Made by a program: the position numbers and the translations under genes | In this document: positions 63,976 through 64,000 of the stretch, piece after piece | How positions within the stretch are numbered: position 1 is the first letter of the stretch | Layout of the letters: each line of letters opens with the position of its first letter | The notes under the pieces: model-generated | What the model saw: the letters and a program-made list of their open reading frames with translations, nothing else | Database searches by the model: none | Told to the model about the DNA's origin: nothing | Source of the DNA: Cryobacterium sp. Y82 | Lineage (GTDB): Bacteria > Actinomycetota > Actinomycetes > Actinomycetales > Microbacteriaceae | Direction: 5' to 3' | DNA length: 64,000 nucleotides | NCBI RefSeq assembly: GCF_002929495.1 | Contig: NZ_PJJJ01000027.1 | Location: forward strand, 40,682-104,681

Positions 63976-64000
63976 CGGCTAATCCTTCTGTGGACGAAGT

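Overview
The window looks like chromosomal accessory DNA from a high-GC actinobacterium, most likely order Micrococcales (Microbacteriaceae or Micrococcaceae). The signs are GC-rich third codon positions, frequent GTG/TTG starts, a MetP/MetS-type transporter pair, actinobacterial-style TetR, LacI and PucR regulators, and IS110/IS30/IS481 debris. This placement is an inference from protein character, not a database result. No tRNA, rRNA, CRISPR array or phage module was seen.

Region 1 (1-21.3 kb) is a decay zone around some intact genes. Remnants include nuoM/nuoN-like subunits, a ~97 bp second copy of part of the local formate-dehydrogenase-like gene, a 2-hydroxycarboxylate transporter C-terminus, a glycerate kinase N-terminus, nested IS3/IS110/IS30 pieces, an IS481 piece, and fdhD and dps fragments. 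The intact genes here are an NSS symporter with a 53-residue MetS subunit, a DASS anion symporter with a dehalogenase-like hydrolase, a LysR/tartrate dehydrogenase pair, a flavoprotein disulfide reductase, a methyltransferase, a PRC-barrel protein, an FdhF/YdeP oxidoreductase, an AhpD-like protein and a second hydrolase. Region 2 (21.3-24.1 kb) holds a Cys-rich HTH regulator divergent from a ferredoxin-NAD reductase and GTP cyclohydrolase II.

Region 3 (24.5-36.3 kb) is a complete-looking CoA-linked degradation cluster with its own uptake system: TctABC, thiolase, FabG-like dehydrogenase, two glutaryl-CoA-dehydrogenase-like flavoenzymes, thioesterase, CaiB CoA-transferase, MaoC hydratase, a second TctC and a LysR regulator. 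A 31-bp motif with invariant TCCAATA and ATTGAT ends occurs upstream of all three of its transcription units, which I interpret as the LysR operator.

Region 4 (36.5-54.1 kb) carries two related oxidation modules. Each has a Baeyer-Villiger-type monooxygenase, an alpha/beta hydrolase and a zinc alcohol dehydrogenase (a pseudogene in the second), plus four short-chain dehydrogenases, an aldehyde dehydrogenase, an MHS transporter, GAF-PucR and TetR regulators and a third TctC. A second shared 30-bp dyad lies upstream of the second module and of the third tctC.

Regions 3 and 4 together read as a route from an alicyclic alcohol or ketone to a lactone, hydroxy acid, oxo acid and dicarboxylic acid, then to a dicarboxyl-CoA and beta-oxidation. 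It resembles the known cyclohexanol (Chn) and monoterpene-lactone pathways but with different uptake and regulation; the substrate is not known. Region 5 (54.4-64 kb) has LacI/MFS/amidase genes, a lipoprotein, a GH38 alpha-mannosidase and the start of a sugar ABC transporter.
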